NCBI RefSeq assembly: GCF_008764295.1
Contig: NZ_VTQX01000007.1
Span: 88,557 to 152,556, forward strand
Reading direction: 5' to 3'
Length of the DNA: 64,000 bases
DNA from: Bacillus methanolicus
GTDB taxonomy: Bacteria > Bacillota > Bacilli > Bacillales > Cytobacillaceae
The position numbers and the translations under genes are program-made. Positions 42,552-51,029 of the stretch are shown one piece after another (the first letter of the stretch is position 1; the number at the start of each line of letters is the position of its first letter). A model generated the notes under the pieces. That model saw only the letters and a list, made by a program, of their open reading frames with translations, did not search any database and was not told where the DNA came from.

Positions 42552-42672
42552 ATTTTTTGGAGTTATTTTCTGAAAAATATGATAAAATATAGGGGTATTT
42601 GATTCACTAAGGGGTTTAATACGTAATATATCCTTGCAAATGGAATGACAGTTTTGGGGAGGACAAATAATA

Positions 42673-44196
42673 ATGAGTGAAAAAATTAAGCAGATCGAGC
42701 AAGAGTTTACTGCTTATGTGCAGAAAATGAGCGCATATAACGAAGCCCTTGCTTTAGTTTATTGGGATTTACGCACTGGAGCGCCCAAGAAGAGTGTTGA
42801 ACAGCGTTCACAAGTGATTGGAACTTTGTCTCAGGAAGTGTTTAAAATGTCTACTTCTGAAGAAATGGCCGCTTACATTGCTAATTTAACGACAGACGAG
42901 GCGAAAGAGGTCATTTCGGAAATTACGAGGAAGACAGCCGAGCATTGTAAAAAAGAATATGATCGCAATAAGAAAATTCCTGCAGAAGAGTATAAGGAGT
43001 ACGTTATTCTCCAGTCGAAGGCTGAAAGTGTGTGGGAAGAAGCGAAGGATTCATCCGATTTTGATCTATTTAGACCGTATTTAGAAAAGTTAGTAGAGAC
43101 GAATAAACGCTTTATTACATACTGGGGCTATGAAGGAAATAAATACGATACCTTGTTAGATATGTATGAGCCTGGAATTACAGTTGAGATTTTAGATAGA
43201 GTTTTCGGAGATCTTCGTGAAAAAATCATTCCGCTTGTTAAAGCCATTTCAGAATCAGACAACAAACCAGAGACAAGTTTTTTATTTGAACATTTTCCAA
43301 AAGAGAAACAAAGAGATTTTAGTTTGAATATATTAGAACAAATGGGTTATGATTTCCAAGCTGGTCGATTGGATGAAACGGTACATCCTTTTGCGATTGG
43401 ATTGAATCCTGGTGATGTTCGGGTAACGACTAAATATGATGAAAAAGACTTTCGCGTCGCTGTGTTTGGGACAATTCATGAAGGTGGACATGCTCTCTAT
43501 GAACAAAATATATCCAAGGATCTAGTAGGAACGCCATTGTGTACAGGGACTTCAATGGGAATCCATGAATCCCAGTCTCTATTCTACGAAAATTTTGTTG
43601 GACGAAATTATGCATTCTGGAAGAAAAACTATGAGCTGTTAAAATCGTATTCAAATGGTCAATTTGCTCAAGTATCCGTAGATGATTATTATCGTGGGAT
43701 TAACGAATCAAAACCATCCCTTATTCGGATAGAAGCGGATGAATTAACATACCCGCTCCATATCATTATTCGATATGAAATTGAAAAAGGCCTATTTAAT
43801 GATGAAATTGAAGTAAAAGATTTACCGCAAATTTGGAATGAGAAGTATGAAGAGTATTTGGGGGTGACACCTGACAGTGATGAAAACGGTGTTTTACAAG
43901 ATGTACACTGGTCAGGAGGTTCTTTTGGTTATTTTCCTTCCTATGCTTTAGGTTATATGTATGCAGCTCAATTCAAGAATACGATGCAACAAGATCTACC
44001 AAACTACGATCAATTACTTGAAGAAGGGAATTTACTACCTATAAAAGAGTGGCTAACGAAAAACATCCACCAGTTTGGTTCTTTGAAAAAGCCTTTGGAA
44101 ATCTTAACAGATGTAACTGGGGAAGGGTTAAATGCTCAATATTTAGTTGATTATTTATACGATAAATATAGTAAAGTTTACAGCTTGAATATTTAG
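42673..44196 (+). CDS. ypwA: M32 family metallocarboxypeptidase (carboxypeptidase Taq type)
   Basis: A 507-residue zinc carboxypeptidase that trims C-terminal amino acids from peptides in the cytoplasm. The zinc motif HEGGH is near residues 268-272 (GTIHEGGHALYEQ), with the downstream glutamate in GIHESQSLFYEN. Family motifs DVRVTTKYDEKDF before it and RIEADELTYPLHIIIRYEIE after it are intact. It starts at ATG 42673 with a GGGGAGG ribosome site and is followed by a terminator. It has its usual B. subtilis name, ypwA. Confidence 0.94.
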   Translation: MSEKIKQIEQEFTAYVQKMSAYNEALALVYWDLRTGAPKKSVEQRSQVIGTLSQEVFKMSTSEEMAAYIANLTTDEAKEVISEITRKTAEHCKKEYDRNKKIPAEEYKEYVILQSKAESVWEEAKDSSDFDLFRPYLEKLVETNKRFITYWGYEGNKYDTLLDMYEPGITVEILDRVFGDLREKIIPLVKAISESDNKPETSFLFEHFPKEKQRDFSLNILEQMGYDFQAGRLDETVHPFAIGLNPGDVRVTTKYDEKDFRVAVFGTIHEGGHALYEQNISKDLVGTPLCTGTSMGIHESQSLFYENFVGRNYAFWKKNYELLKSYSNGQFAQVSVDDYYRGINESKPSLIRIEADELTYPLHIIIRYEIEKGLFNDEIEVKDLPQIWNEKYEEYLGVTPDSDENGVLQDVHWSGGSFGYFPSYALGYMYAAQFKNTMQQDLPNYDQLLEEGNLLPIKEWLTKNIHQFGSLKKPLEILTDVTGEGLNAQYLVDYLYDKYSKVYSLNI

Positions 44197-44208
44197 TTCA
44201 ACAGTCTA

Positions 44209-44236
44209 AGGATGACGTGTTTGTCGTCCTTTTTCT
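44209..44236 (+). terminator. Terminator of ypwA
   Basis: AGGATGAC (44209-44216) pairs with GTCGTCCT (44223-44230), one G-U pair, followed by Ts. Confidence 0.85.
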
Positions 44237-44290
44237 TTCTTAGGAAATGATAGATTTTGTAGTTGTATATTACTTTTTCAATTAGTATAT

Positions 44291-44438
44291 CTACGTCTAG
44301 CTCCGCACCGATCGCCTTACAAACTTCAGGTTCTCTCCATACGATAAGTTAACCAGAGGTGCTTGCACCCGTAGGTTTCCTATATCAAAGATCAGGTCCT
44401 TTCAGTTATGTACGGTGACGAGCAAGGGGCTTGCGCTA
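44291..44438 (+). repeat. Bacillaceae intergenic repeat upstream of a DMT transporter
   Basis: A segment starting TACGTCTAGCTCCGCACCG, through CCATACGATAAGTTAACCAGAGGTGCTTGCACC, to ATCAAAGATCAGGTCCTTTCAGTTATG and TACGGTGACGAGCAAGGGG-CTTGCGCT. From memory this resembles an element scattered in intergenic regions of Bacillus genomes. A decayed copy of its 3' part lies at 33658-33714. It abuts the ribosome site of the next gene. Confidence 0.55.
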
Positions 44439-44456
44439 TTGTTCTTGGAGGAAGCT

Positions 44457-45383
44457 ATGAAAAAAATCTTGCCGTATATTATGATTGCTTTTGGTGCAGC
44501 TTTATGGGGATTAATTGCTATTTTTGTTAGAGAACTGAAAGAGGCTGGATTGACAGAAATGGAGATTGTTACAGTAAGGGTCACTTTTGCTGCTATCTTT
44601 CTCTTAATCGTAGGGGCAGTGTCTTATAGAGAGCAATTGCAAGTACAATTAAAGAAGCTTCCATTTTTTGTTGGAACTGGGATCTTCAGCATTGCTTTTT
44701 TTAACTACTGTTATTTCTTTACGATCAATGAACTGAGTGTTTCCATAGCTGTCATTCTTCTTTATACGTCTCCAGCCTTTGTAACCATTCTGTCGTTTAT
44801 TTTTTTAAAGGAACCGCTTCATAAACAGAAGATCATCGCCGTTGTTGGTACTATATTAGGATGTGTGTTTATAGTAGGTGTCGGTGTTGATCAAGGCACT
44901 ACAATTACTTTATTAGGGGTATTAACAGGGCTAGGATCAGGGCTTGGTTATGCTTTATATAGTATATTTGGAAAAGTTGCATTAAAACACGAGATTAAAC
45001 CATTTACGGTGACATTATATACGTTTGTAATAGCTGCCATAGCATTACTGCCGTTCTCGGGAATCTGGGTGAAACTAGATGTTCTATTTTCATCGAGAGT
45101 TCTTTTCGTAAGTGTTGGTCTGGGCTTAGTACCAACAGTAATTGCTTATTTGGCCTATACTTGGGGTCTTGAGAAGACAGAAAGTAGTAAAGCAGCAATT
45201 ATTGCAACTGTAGAACCTGTTGTTGCCATGCTGATTGGTTTCGTCATTTTTCAGGAGAATTTGGGGATTTCCCAATTGTTCGGAGCATTTTTAATCTTTT
45301 TGGCTGTAATGATTGTAAATCTTCCCGTTATGAAAGGGAATGAGCAAATAAAGCATAATAAAAACACTGGTTCAATTGGCTGA
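44457..45383 (+). CDS. EamA/DMT superfamily transporter
   Basis: A 308-residue inner-membrane protein with ten predicted helices in two EamA repeats (about residues 5-140 and 150-290). Examples are GAALWGLIAIFVREL at the N-terminus and SSKAAIIATVEPVVAMLIGFVIFQE, the repeat signature, near residue 250. Such proteins export metabolites or amino acids; the substrate is unknown. The ATG at 44457 follows GGAGG. The C-terminus is polar (NEQIKHNKNTGSIG), and its last codons form the left arm of the bidirectional terminator. Confidence 0.87.
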   Translation: MKKILPYIMIAFGAALWGLIAIFVRELKEAGLTEMEIVTVRVTFAAIFLLIVGAVSYREQLQVQLKKLPFFVGTGIFSIAFFNYCYFFTINELSVSIAVILLYTSPAFVTILSFIFLKEPLHKQKIIAVVGTILGCVFIVGVGVDQGTTITLLGVLTGLGSGLGYALYSIFGKVALKHEIKPFTVTLYTFVIAAIALLPFSGIWVKLDVLFSSRVLFVSVGLGLVPTVIAYLAYTWGLEKTESSKAAIIATVEPVVAMLIGFVIFQENLGISQLFGAFLIFLAVMIVNLPVMKGNEQIKHNKNTGSIG

Positions 45384-45396
45384 ACCAGTGTTTTTA
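45358..45396. terminator. Bidirectional terminator between the DMT transporter and cbaA
   Basis: AAAAACACTGGTTCA (45360-45374) pairs perfectly with TGAACCAGTGTTTTT (45381-45395), with a 6-base loop. Ts occur on both strands. Confidence 0.9.
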
Positions 45397-45498
45397 TTAT
45401 GTTAGCTCAAGCGTTTCACACCAAAAGGGCAGCATGTTTTATTCACTATTTTATTGAACAAAGCCCTCAATTTAAAAATAAAGCATTTATTGTTCCGA

Positions 45499-47154
45499 TT
45501 ACCAAAGTTTGTAACCTTGTGCTCCTGGAGGTGCGTTTTTAATTAGGTCAATAAATGGAATTGTGTAAGCAAAAAGAATTAAAAGTACAGTAATTCCGAG
45601 CCATAACTTCCAGTTTTCGAACACCATCGGTGCTTTTTCTTCTTGATTTGCTGCTTCTCCAACCGGAAATTCTTCCTCACCTTTAGGTGCAAAGAATGCT
45701 AGGTTGACAAAAATGTAAAGCATTAAAATAATCGCGATAAAGAGAATGGAACCACCAACGGCTTGAGCGATTTGATATGGAATCCATTCTGCTGCTTGAG
45801 CAGCTCCACCATATTCAGAGAATGATGAACGGCGAGGAGCGCCGAGTAAACCAGCAGCATGCATGGCACCTGACATAAAGGTCATTCCAATCGCCCACAG
45901 ATAACCTTGAATAAGAGCCAATTTATTAATTTTCTTCGTTAATTTTCGTCCAGTTAAATGCGGTACAAGCCAGAATGAGACACCGAAGAATGTCAGAACA
46001 ACAGCTGTTGCAACTGTTAAATGGAAGTGTCCTGTTACCCAAACCGTGTTATGCACAACCTGGTTCATTTGATGGGAAGCGTTGACGATACCGCCTGCCC
46101 CCGCAGGAATAAATGCGAGCATTCCGATAAATGGTACTGTAAAACGTGCGTCTTTCCAAGGAAGTTTCTTCAGCCATCCGAATAATCCTGTTGCCCCTTG
46201 AGAACGTCCGTAGCTTTCAAATGTTGCGAACAAGGAGAACGCAGTCATTAATGAAGGAATGACGACTAAAAATGTTAATACTACTTGTAAGAATTTCCAA
46301 GCAGGGTCAATGCCCGGTTCTAAGAGCTGATGGTGGAAACCTACTGGAATTGAAAATAATAAGAATAGAATAAAAGACATTCTTGCTAATGAATCTGAGA
46401 AGATTTTTCCACCAATAATTTTTGGAATCATCACATACCATGCCATATAAGCCGGTAGTAACCAGAAATATACGAGCGGATGTCCGAAGTACCAGAATAG
46501 GGTACGGCTTACACCAACGTTAACTGTTTCAACTAATCCTAAAGACCATGGCAATAATTGAATTAAAACAGTTGCTGCAACACCGATGGTTGCCACGATC
46601 CACATCATTGTATTTACAAGTGCCATGAAAGTTAGTAATGGACTAGGTTGTCCAGGGTTTGCTCTTCTCCACTCTGCATACTTTAGAATAATCGTCGTAC
46701 CAACAGCCCAACTTCCTACTACAACAAGCGTTAATCCTAAGTAGAAGACAAAATGAGCTTGTAATGGTGCATAAAATGTGTAAAGTACGGATGCTTCGTT
46801 AAGAAGAATCATCACTGCTGCCGCGACAGTACCAATTGTCATAATCCAGAAGCCAATCCAGCCAATTGTTCTCTGTTTATTGGTGAAAGTACCCGCCGTT
46901 TTGCTTACGGCAGCAAGCTGGAATCCCATAATGAAAAATGTTGTTAATACAAGTCCTAATACGACACCGTGGACCGTTAATATTTGATAATAGCCAATCC
47001 CTGCTGGCAATTCAAACTTTCCAGATCGTACTAATACCTGAAGCAGTCCAGCTAGTCCACCGACTAGCAAAGCAATAAATGCAACATAGAAATGAGCCAT
47101 CACTAATTTTGCGTCACGGCGATCAACTTTTAAATTTAGAGATGTTTTAAGCAT
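45499..47154 (-). CDS. cbaA: ba3-type cytochrome c oxidase subunit I
   Basis: The catalytic heme-copper subunit of a high-affinity ba3-type terminal oxidase in the membrane, 551 residues with about 13 helices. The heme ligand histidine in TVHGVVLG is near residue 52. The copper-B histidine with the crosslinked tyrosine is in GHPLVYFWLLPAY near residue 223, paired histidines in GFHHQLLEPG near 274, and the heme ligands H-x-H in VTGHFHLT near 376. It lies 3 bases downstream of subunit II in a three-gene minus-strand operon. A Fnr-type site upstream of the operon suggests induction under low oxygen. Confidence 0.92.
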   Translation of the reverse strand: MLKTSLNLKVDRRDAKLVMAHFYVAFIALLVGGLAGLLQVLVRSGKFELPAGIGYYQILTVHGVVLGLVLTTFFIMGFQLAAVSKTAGTFTNKQRTIGWIGFWIMTIGTVAAAVMILLNEASVLYTFYAPLQAHFVFYLGLTLVVVGSWAVGTTIILKYAEWRRANPGQPSPLLTFMALVNTMMWIVATIGVAATVLIQLLPWSLGLVETVNVGVSRTLFWYFGHPLVYFWLLPAYMAWYVMIPKIIGGKIFSDSLARMSFILFLLFSIPVGFHHQLLEPGIDPAWKFLQVVLTFLVVIPSLMTAFSLFATFESYGRSQGATGLFGWLKKLPWKDARFTVPFIGMLAFIPAGAGGIVNASHQMNQVVHNTVWVTGHFHLTVATAVVLTFFGVSFWLVPHLTGRKLTKKINKLALIQGYLWAIGMTFMSGAMHAAGLLGAPRRSSFSEYGGAAQAAEWIPYQIAQAVGGSILFIAIILMLYIFVNLAFFAPKGEEEFPVGEAANQEEKAPMVFENWKLWLGITVLLILFAYTIPFIDLIKNAPPGAQGYKLW

Positions 47155-47157
47155 ATA

Positions 47158-47634
47158 TTATTCCACCACCTTAATCATAGATGTCATCAGATGGTGCCCG
47201 GATCCACAATATTCGTTACATAAAACCAAATATTCTCCAACTTTATCAAAGGTTGTTACAATTTCACTAATATAACCTGGTTCCACCATCATATTAATAT
47301 TTGTACCTGCTACGCCAAAGCCGTGAATAACATCCTTTGAAGTTGCGATGACTTTTACCTTTGCTCCAAGTGGAACTTCAACCGTTCCAGGAGTATAAGC
47401 AAAGGCTTGGGCAACAAATACAAGTTCATAATCCCAATCTTTTCCTTCCACTTTCTTTAAGCCTGGCTCCTTAAATGTCTCGTGTTCGTCTACCTTCGTT
47501 GGATCAACAACAGCTAAACAGCTTGGAGGTTGATTACCAAGGTAAAAGGCGCTCACTCCTAAAACAGATAAGAACACAAGAAGAGCAGTTACCCCGAAAA
47601 TCAGCCATATTTTTTCAAATTTGTGCATATGCAT
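47158..47634 (-). CDS. cbaB: ba3-type cytochrome c oxidase subunit II (CuA)
   Basis: A 158-residue subunit with one N-terminal membrane helix (residues about 10-30) and an extracytoplasmic cupredoxin domain. The CuA ligands are intact: histidine in VIHGFGVAG near residue 100 and the C-x-E-x-C-x3-H-x2-M motif CNEYCGSGHHLM near residues 139-150. It has only one transmembrane helix, typical of ba3/B-type oxidases. ATG 47634 has AAGGGG ten bases upstream. It accepts electrons from cytochrome c and passes them to CbaA. Confidence 0.9.
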   Translation of the reverse strand: MHMHKFEKIWLIFGVTALLVFLSVLGVSAFYLGNQPPSCLAVVDPTKVDEHETFKEPGLKKVEGKDWDYELVFVAQAFAYTPGTVEVPLGAKVKVIATSKDVIHGFGVAGTNINMMVEPGYISEIVTTFDKVGEYLVLCNEYCGSGHHLMTSMIKVVE

Positions 47635-47656
47635 GGCTTAAAATCCCCTTTCATTT

Positions 47657-47806
47657 TTAAAACCGATCTAAGTATAAGAAGTAAACGCCAACCCAAAGAA
47701 CTACGATGAAAAAGCCGACAAAGAAAACGGAAACTAACGTCCCCTTTAAAGAAGAGCTGTCCTCAATCTCTGTCTTTGTTTCGCTCTTCAATTCTGCTTT
47801 AGCCAT
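47657..47806 (-). CDS. Small membrane subunit (IIa-like) of the ba3 oxidase
   Basis: A 49-residue protein (MAKAELKSETKTEIED then a hydrophobic helix SLKGTLVSVFFVGFFIVVLW and GVYFLYLDRF). A short acidic cytoplasmic N-terminus followed by a single helix ending in Y-L-x-R/D-R-F is the pattern of cytochrome c oxidase subunit IIa, which substitutes for the missing second helix of subunit II in ba3 enzymes. It is the first gene of the operon, 22 bases before cbaB, with a GGAGTGAG ribosome site. Confidence 0.85.
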   Translation of the reverse strand: MAKAELKSETKTEIEDSSSLKGTLVSVFFVGFFIVVLWVGVYFLYLDRF

Positions 47807-47930
47807 AACACTCACTCCTTTCGGAAAGATAGAAAATGTAAATGATTACACCTTCATCATACTAGACAATTTTTGAGAATCCATATCGATGTAAGGAATT
47901 CACAAATTGTTCAATATTCATATATTTACT

Positions 47931-47973
47931 ATCTTAGTAGTGGAAAGTTTATTTAACAGTGATTTTTGTCACA
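47931..47973 (-). promoter_or_regulatory. Fnr/Crp-type operator and -10 of the ba3 oxidase operon
   Basis: On the minus strand TGTGACAAAAATCACT (47973-47958) fits TGTGA-N6-TCACW. TAAGAT (complement of 47931-47936) is centred 32 bases downstream. This is the same spacing as for the hcp and DUF2249 promoters. The start would be near 47924. Confidence 0.65.
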
Positions 47974-48408
47974 AATTCACTTTGGTGAATGTGAACATTT
48001 TATGAACGCGAAAAAGACTCCAGAAACACTTCTTGTAAAAACAGAAATGTTTGGAGCCGAAGGTCAAATTTTAAATGTAATTGTTAACCATTAAATGATC
48101 AATTTTTTCACACCAAATGAGTTCGTTTGATTTACATCATATTACATGTACATTAATTTTTATCCCTATAAAAGATTTTATCGAAAAAAAGCTTGGCTTT
48201 GTATGATTTAAATCACTTGAGAAAAATTGTTTAATATTGTTATAGAATTGCTTTTTTCCACATATTATTATTCTATCCCTTTTACGCGATTCAGTTTTTC
48301 TCTGCAAACGTATTCTAAGGCTGTGCCATTCGGTCACCATTTTCCGAAAATAAAATAATATGGGCATAATATAACTTTTAATTTTAGTGAAAGAAGTGAA
48401 TAAGAGCG
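47974..48408. other. Regulatory interval upstream of the ba3 oxidase
   Basis: No convincing gene is seen. Besides the operator at 47958, TTCAC-TTTG-GTGAA (47976-47989) is a perfect inverted repeat. Two weaker Fnr-like sites are present: TTTGATTTACATCATA (48126-48141) and TATGATTTAAATCACT (48202-48217). The last has TAAAAT (complement of 48175-48180) 32 bases away in the minus direction, so a second, distal promoter is possible. Confidence 0.45.
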
Positions 48409-48549
48409 ATGGAAAAATACTATTGTGAAAATTGTAGGATACTATATGATGGCTTAGACGTATGTAGAGTATGTGGTAATGAAGTGATAAATAAAATATG
48501 GATTGAGGTTCAAAATCAAAATGGTTCTAGTGAATTAAGAACAGATTAG
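48409..48549 (+). CDS. 46-residue zinc-ribbon protein
   Basis: MEKYYCENCRILYDGLDVCRVCGNEV: two C-x2-C pairs separated by 9 residues, a complete minimal zinc ribbon, followed by a polar C-terminus (NQNGSSELRTD). The ribosome site is weak (AAGAAGTGA). A long hairpin with Ts follows 13 bases after the stop, supporting a real transcription unit. I do not recognise a named family. It could be a nucleic-acid-binding or adaptor peptide. Confidence 0.6.
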   Translation: MEKYYCENCRILYDGLDVCRVCGNEVINKIWIEVQNQNGSSELRTD

Positions 48550-48561
48550 TCTGGTGTTCAG

Positions 48562-48605
48562 AGTGTAGGCAACTCGAAAGTTTTCGAGTTTGCTTACACT
48601 CTTTT
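48562..48605 (+). terminator. Terminator of the zinc-ribbon gene, related to the hairpin at 24109
   Basis: AGTGTAGGCAACTCGAAA pairs with TTTCGAGTTTGCTTACACT (one bulge), followed by C and four Ts. It shares the TGTAGGCAA.../...TTGC.TACA pattern with the hairpin at 24109-24151. Confidence 0.72.
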
Positions 48606-49056
48606 CAATGGTTTTGAAAATCCTTGAGTATGCCAGGGGTTCGAAAGAGCTAATCGAGTGATATTAAAAAAACACTTCGCGGTAGGATAAAATTGGAAAG
48701 TCGAGACCTTGATATAAGCGTAGCGAGGGGAGTGGCTCGGCTCAGTCCGGAGTAGGGTTAAATATTTACATAGAGAAAATTAAAAAAGAGTTGCCCCTAA
48801 AACTAAAAGCTAAGCTTATGAGACAGACTTCTTTTGATTGCTTTAAATATTTTTCAGGTGACCTTCCATAATGACGAGAAACTAAGAAAATGAACGTGAA
48901 ACCATTCTAAACGCTGACATTCTGAAGGAGGTTAGGTTGCTTGCTGACTATATCTTTTTAGATTCAACACATGTAAGTCCGGTGTATTTTCTTTCTTATT
49001 TGCTGTTGATTTGATATGTTGAAAGGTGTAAGAATTTTTAGAGAAGGGTGATTAAA
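48606..49056 (+). other. Gene-free interval before the SDR gene
   Basis: About 450 bases without a supported gene, tRNA or riboswitch. A 29-codon open stretch (KKELPLKLKAKLMRQ..., 48782-48870) has no ribosome site. The region has more Gs and mixed composition near 48690-48760 and may contain old mobile-element sequence, but I could not identify one. Confidence 0.4.
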
Positions 49057-49830
49057 GTGTATTTGCCTTCATTTCGATTAGATGAGCAAAAGGTGATAGT
49101 GACTGGGGCAGGAAGAGGAATCGGAAGGGCACTTGCGATTGGATTAGCAGAAGCTGGAGCAGATATTGCCTTACTGTCAAGAACAAAGGAAGATTTAGAG
49201 GAAACAGCCAATTACATAAACGATTTAGGACGGGAAGCCCTTGTAGTGCCAACAGATGTGACGAAGCGGGAAAACATTATAGAAAGCTTGCATCATATTG
49301 TCGGCAAATGGGGGAAAGTAAACGTTCTTATCAATAATGCAGGAATGAATATTCGTTCAAAAGCATTGGATGTGACAGACGAAGAGTGGCAAAAGATTAT
49401 GGATACGAATTTAAAATCTACTTTTATGATGTCGCAAGAAGTAGGGAAACTAATGAAAGAAACGAATACTGATGGAAAAATTATTTCCATTTCATCAGTA
49501 GCAGGTACTGTTGCGCTCAGAACAGGAGTTGTTTATGCGGCTACGAAGGCAGCGATGATTCAAATGACGAAAGTTCTAGCTATGGAGTGGGGGCAATACA
49601 ATATTCGTGTTAACTCAATTGGTCCATGGTATTTTAAAACACCATTGACTGAAAAGTTATTAGCAGATCCGGAATATTTACACGAAATTTTATCGGTAAC
49701 TCCACTTAATCGGGTTGGAGAGCTTCAAGAACTCGTGGGACCAGCGGTGTTTTTAGCATCAGAAGCCGGTAATTATGTAACAGGGCAAACGATTTTCGTC
49801 GATGGAGGAATGTCGATTAAAGGATTTTGA
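49057..49830 (+). CDS. Short-chain dehydrogenase/reductase
   Basis: A 257-residue classical SDR. The cofactor loop TGAGRGIG is near residue 17, NNAG near residue 92, catalytic serine in SISSVAG near 145, and the Y-x3-K pair in VYAATKA near 158. The C-terminus GQTIFVDGGMSIKG is typical. GTG 49057 (MYLPSFRLDEQKVIV) is preferred because GAAGGG is eight bases upstream; GTG 49048 overlaps that site. Similarity in pattern is to gluconate/glucose dehydrogenase-like SDRs; the substrate is not predictable. Confidence 0.87.
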   Translation: MYLPSFRLDEQKVIVTGAGRGIGRALAIGLAEAGADIALLSRTKEDLEETANYINDLGREALVVPTDVTKRENIIESLHHIVGKWGKVNVLINNAGMNIRSKALDVTDEEWQKIMDTNLKSTFMMSQEVGKLMKETNTDGKIISISSVAGTVALRTGVVYAATKAAMIQMTKVLAMEWGQYNIRVNSIGPWYFKTPLTEKLLADPEYLHEILSVTPLNRVGELQELVGPAVFLASEAGNYVTGQTIFVDGGMSIKGF

Positions 49831-49862
49831 CGCGAAGTTCTATACAGGAGTCGCCATTTGCT

Positions 49863-49902
49863 AAAAAAGACAATTAGACAAGAATAGCTTGTCTAATTGT
49901 CT
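49863..49902 (-). terminator. Terminator of cheX (minus strand)
   Basis: A perfect 15-bp stem, AGACAATTAGACAAG / CTTGTCTAATTGTCT, with a 5-base loop. The six As on its left are a T run on the minus strand. It may also stop the convergent SDR transcript. Confidence 0.85.
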
Positions 49903-49980
49903 GGCTGGAAAAATGAATATAGATTTTCTGAAATGTCAAAGGTCAATGTCGGAAAAATTTCCCTTTTCCGAAAATGAAGC

Positions 49981-50439
49981 TTAAGCTGCAACTTCTACGG
50001 CTAAAATAATCTCTAATGACCCAATATTATTCATATGAATTGGGAGACGAAAAGCTCGATCAAATCCATACACCTTTGTTTGCCCTATTAATACTGTTGG
50101 GGGAGTAATGTCCATTTCGAAACCCCTTTGGGAGATCGTTGTGGAGAGATTACCAGCAAGCATATTTCCTAGTTCACCTGCGAACGATTCAAGCATTTCT
50201 CCTTCGAGAAACATTCCAAACATACCCTCTCCAATTTTTCCGAATGTCTTTTCTTCACCTTCAATGATAACACGTCCTCGAACATCACCTGTCATTCCAA
50301 TGAGAACACCAATTGAATGCTGAGTAAAGGACTGTGTAAACAATGATGGCTTTTCTACAGTCACTTCAAACGGTAGAACCGCTTTAACTGATTCGATCGT
50401 CCCGTTTAAGATGTCTGTTACACTTTTAGTTAATGTCAC
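49981..50439 (-). CDS. cheX: CheX-type chemotaxis/CheY-P phosphatase
   Basis: A 152-residue CheC/CheX/FliY-family protein. The phosphatase signature E-x2-N is present in LESFAGELGNMLAGNL near residues 82-97 (glutamate and asparagine intact). Flanking strands include SIGVLIGMTGDVRGRVIIEG and LGSLEIILAVE-like segments. Its length matches stand-alone CheX, which dephosphorylates CheY. No other chemotaxis genes are nearby, so it may act on a distant CheY or another response regulator. It is a single minus-strand gene with a strong terminator. Confidence 0.82.
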   Translation of the reverse strand: MTLTKSVTDILNGTIESVKAVLPFEVTVEKPSLFTQSFTQHSIGVLIGMTGDVRGRVIIEGEEKTFGKIGEGMFGMFLEGEMLESFAGELGNMLAGNLSTTISQRGFEMDITPPTVLIGQTKVYGFDRAFRLPIHMNNIGSLEIILAVEVAA

Positions 50440-51029
50440 TAATCATTCCCCCACTATATAATTACTATTTATATTACCACAATTTCAACTTACTTAAAGA
50501 TAAAAAATCGGATTTTATATAGGTATATTAGACTACTTATTGAGTAAATAAAAAGTAACGGATAATTGGAAAAGTTTATGTGGTGATGATGCAGGTTATT
50601 TGTTTTATAATAAAAGTGCACAACAATCCTTCAAAACATTCACTTCCTTCAAATTTTTATATTGGGGGAAGTTTTTTTATTGATTGTGGTACATTCTTGT
50701 AATGAGTGTATCGAGCTTTAATTCATAAAAAATAGGTGCTGAAGCAATTTCAACCTGCACCGAAGATTTAGCGCAACCATCGATTTGTTATTGGTGTGCG
50801 GCAATAAGAACGAAAGATTGACTTTGATTTATCCGAGCAAGAACAATTTTCCAAAGGAGTCTCTTATTTCTTGCAATAGCACGCCTATTTTATGAGCGAG
50901 GTAACTATTAATCAATGAAACTTATAGAACCGTATTTAATGTTAGTATTCTGTTTAAAGGGAGAATAAGCGCGCATAAGATATGATGTATTGGAAATAAT
51001 AACCTTATATCGTTGAAGGAGTGATTCCG
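50440..51029. other. Divergent interval cheX-bpsA
   Basis: About 590 bases with no convincing gene. ACTTCCTTCAA / TTGGGGGAAGT (50649-50682, two G-U pairs) followed by seven Ts is terminator-like on the plus strand and has TATAAT about 35 bases upstream (50617), so a very short transcript is possible. GGTGC...GCACC (50733-50761) is a loose inverted repeat. Confidence 0.4.

Noticed and set aside
48137..48367. Minus-strand frame of 76 codons upstream of the ba3 operon
   Set aside because: Phe/Lys/Arg-rich A/T translation without a ribosome site; the region is better explained as regulatory.
48630..48660. tRNA-like GGGTTCGAA stretch
   Set aside because: No acceptor, D or anticodon arms can be folded around it; no tRNA gene was seen anywhere in the window.
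50594..50701. Small frame beginning MMQVICFIIKVHNN
   Set aside because: No ribosome site, and a terminator-like hairpin lies within it.
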